This document shows, one piece after another, positions 21,083-21,835 of a stretch of 21,835 bases of DNA; position 1 is the stretch's first letter, and each line of letters begins with the position of its first letter. The stretch is from NCBI GenBank assembly GCA_050287605.1, contig JBNKCG010000055.1, positions 1 to 21,835 on the forward strand, read 5' to 3'. Below the pieces are notes generated by a model that did no database searches, had not been told where the DNA came from, and worked only from the letters and a program-made list of their open reading frames with translations. The DNA is from QQUJ01 sp050287605 (GTDB lineage Bacteria; Pseudomonadota; Gammaproteobacteria; QQUJ01). Both the position numbers and the translations under genes were made by a program.

Positions 21083-21835
21083 ATGGCATGGCAGAAAAAA
21101 ATTCTGCGGGTGAACCTGACCCAAGGCACCTGCACTTCCGAGCCGCTCAACATGGAGTGGGCGAAGCAGTACATCGGTCAGCGCGGATTGGCCACCAAGT
21201 ATCTGGTCGAGATGATGGACCCCAAGGTCGATCCCCTCTCGCCCGACAACGTGCTGATCTTCGCCACCGGGCCCCTGACCGGCACCTTTGCCTCCACCGG
21301 CGGGCGCTACTCGGTGATCACCAAGGGGCCGCTCACCAACGCCATCGCGTGCTCCAATTCCGGCGGCTACTTCGGCGCCGAGTTGAAAATGGCCGGCTGG
21401 GATATGCTGATCATCGAAGGCAAGGCGAAATCGCCCGTCTATCTCCACATCGAGAACGACAAGGCCCAGTTGCTGCCGGCCGACGAATTGTGGGGTAAAT
21501 CGACCTGGGACACCGAAGAGTGGATCCACACCCGCCATCAGGATCCACAAACCCGTATCGCCTCCATCGGTATAGCCGGCGAGAGCCAGGTGCTCTACGC
21601 CTGCGTGGTCAACGATCTGCACCGCGCGGCGGGCCGCTCCGGCGTGGGCGCGGTGATGGGCTCGAAGAACCTGAAATGCGTGGCGGTGCGCGGCACCCAG
21701 GGCGTTGCGGGCATCCGCGACATCAAGGGTTTCATGGAAGCGACCACCGCCGCCAAGAAGGTGTTGGCGGAAAACCCGGTCACGGGTCAGGGCCTGCCCA
21801 CCTACGGCACCCAGGTGTTGATGAACGTGATCAAC
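21083..21835 (+). CDS. aorB: Tungsten aldehyde:ferredoxin oxidoreductase, N-terminal part (cut by window end)
   Basis: The first 251 codons of an aldehyde ferredoxin oxidoreductase, in frame to the last base with no stop; the full family length is about 600 residues. The N-terminal AOR domain is clear: MAWQKKILRVNLTQGTCTSE, 'KQYIGQRGLATKYLVEMMDP', 'NVLIFATGPLTGTFASTGGR', 'SNSGGYFGAELKMAGWDMLI' and 'RAAGRSGVGAVMGSKNLKCV'. The last of these is the signature that helps bind the tungstopterin. The enzyme oxidises aldehydes to acids, and bacterial versions can also reduce acids. AAGGAGG (21067-21073) precedes the ATG. It is co-transcribed with the ferredoxin subunit. Whether a flavin subunit (AorC) follows cannot be seen. 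BamB-type benzoyl-CoA reductase subunits are more distant relatives and less likely given the close AOR-style start. Confidence 0.92.
   Translation, partial: MAWQKKILRVNLTQGTCTSEPLNMEWAKQYIGQRGLATKYLVEMMDPKVDPLSPDNVLIFATGPLTGTFASTGGRYSVITKGPLTNAIACSNSGGYFGAELKMAGWDMLIIEGKAKSPVYLHIENDKAQLLPADELWGKSTWDTEEWIHTRHQDPQTRIASIGIAGESQVLYACVVNDLHRAAGRSGVGAVMGSKNLKCVAVRGTQGVAGIRDIKGFMEATTAAKKVLAENPVTGQGLPTYGTQVLMNVIN

Noticed and set aside
1..21835. CRISPR array, rRNA, tRNA, insertion sequence or integrase
   Set aside because: No regularly spaced repeats, no cloverleaf, and no transposase or integrase motif seen on either strand by eye; small RNAs could be missed.

Overview
The window reads as a GC-rich chromosomal piece of a proteobacterium. 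It is most likely a gammaproteobacterium with a respiratory, possibly sulfur- or organic-acid-based lifestyle. That placement is an inference from gene content: AidB, FAN1 with a DinG-type helicase, PilZ proteins, a small c-type cytochrome, a bacterial tungsten aldehyde oxidoreductase, and dispersed GTCGGGTTA...TAACCCGAC hairpin repeats. No rRNA or tRNA gene is present to fix the taxonomy. Both strands are densely coded, and the high GC produces long antisense open frames that I regard as shadows.

Region 1 (1-3731, minus strand) is a defence island that looks less GC-rich than the rest. It runs mntA -> hepT (antitoxin/toxin, 11-nt overlap), then an Mrr-type endonuclease, then type I hsdM, then the first 52 codons of hsdS, cut by the window edge (hsdM and hsdS also overlap by 11 nt). 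No hsdR is visible. Region 2 (3732-6420, plus strand) has an AidB-like acyl-CoA dehydrogenase bracketed by three REP-like hairpin repeats, followed by a single-domain PilZ protein.

Region 3 (6430-11227, minus strand) is a catabolic operon: a hot-dog hydratase like 3-methylfumaryl-/mesaconyl-C4-CoA hydratase, an acyl-CoA dehydrogenase, a type III CoA-transferase and an MmgE/PrpD protein. The first three are translationally coupled or nearly abutting. Together they could activate, dehydrogenate and hydrate a branched dicarboxylic acid. A very good CRP-type operator lies at 11278-11297, between this operon and the divergent signalling genes.

Region 4 (11403-12900, plus) is a two-gene signalling unit: a protein of unknown family that looks like a phosphoacceptor-less pseudo-receiver, and a true CheY-like receiver joined to a C-terminal domain with PilZ-like features. 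Region 5 (13006-16949, plus) is a repair pair: FAN1 nuclease overlapping by 1 nt with a DinG/XPD-like Fe-S helicase that carries its own Cas4/RecB-like nuclease motif. A bidirectional-type hairpin separates it from a convergent monoheme cytochrome c.

Region 6 (16977-19697) holds housekeeping and orphan genes: cytochrome c, a Rossmann/DUF2520 oxidoreductase, a small zinc-ribbon protein, and a ferredoxin-metallo-beta-lactamase fusion with altered ligands. Region 7 (19713-21835) is an aldehyde:ferredoxin oxidoreductase locus. A four-cluster ferredoxin and the tungstoenzyme (cut by the window end) run rightward. A MoaD-like sulfur carrier for the pterin cofactor and a small unknown protein run leftward from the same intergenic region.
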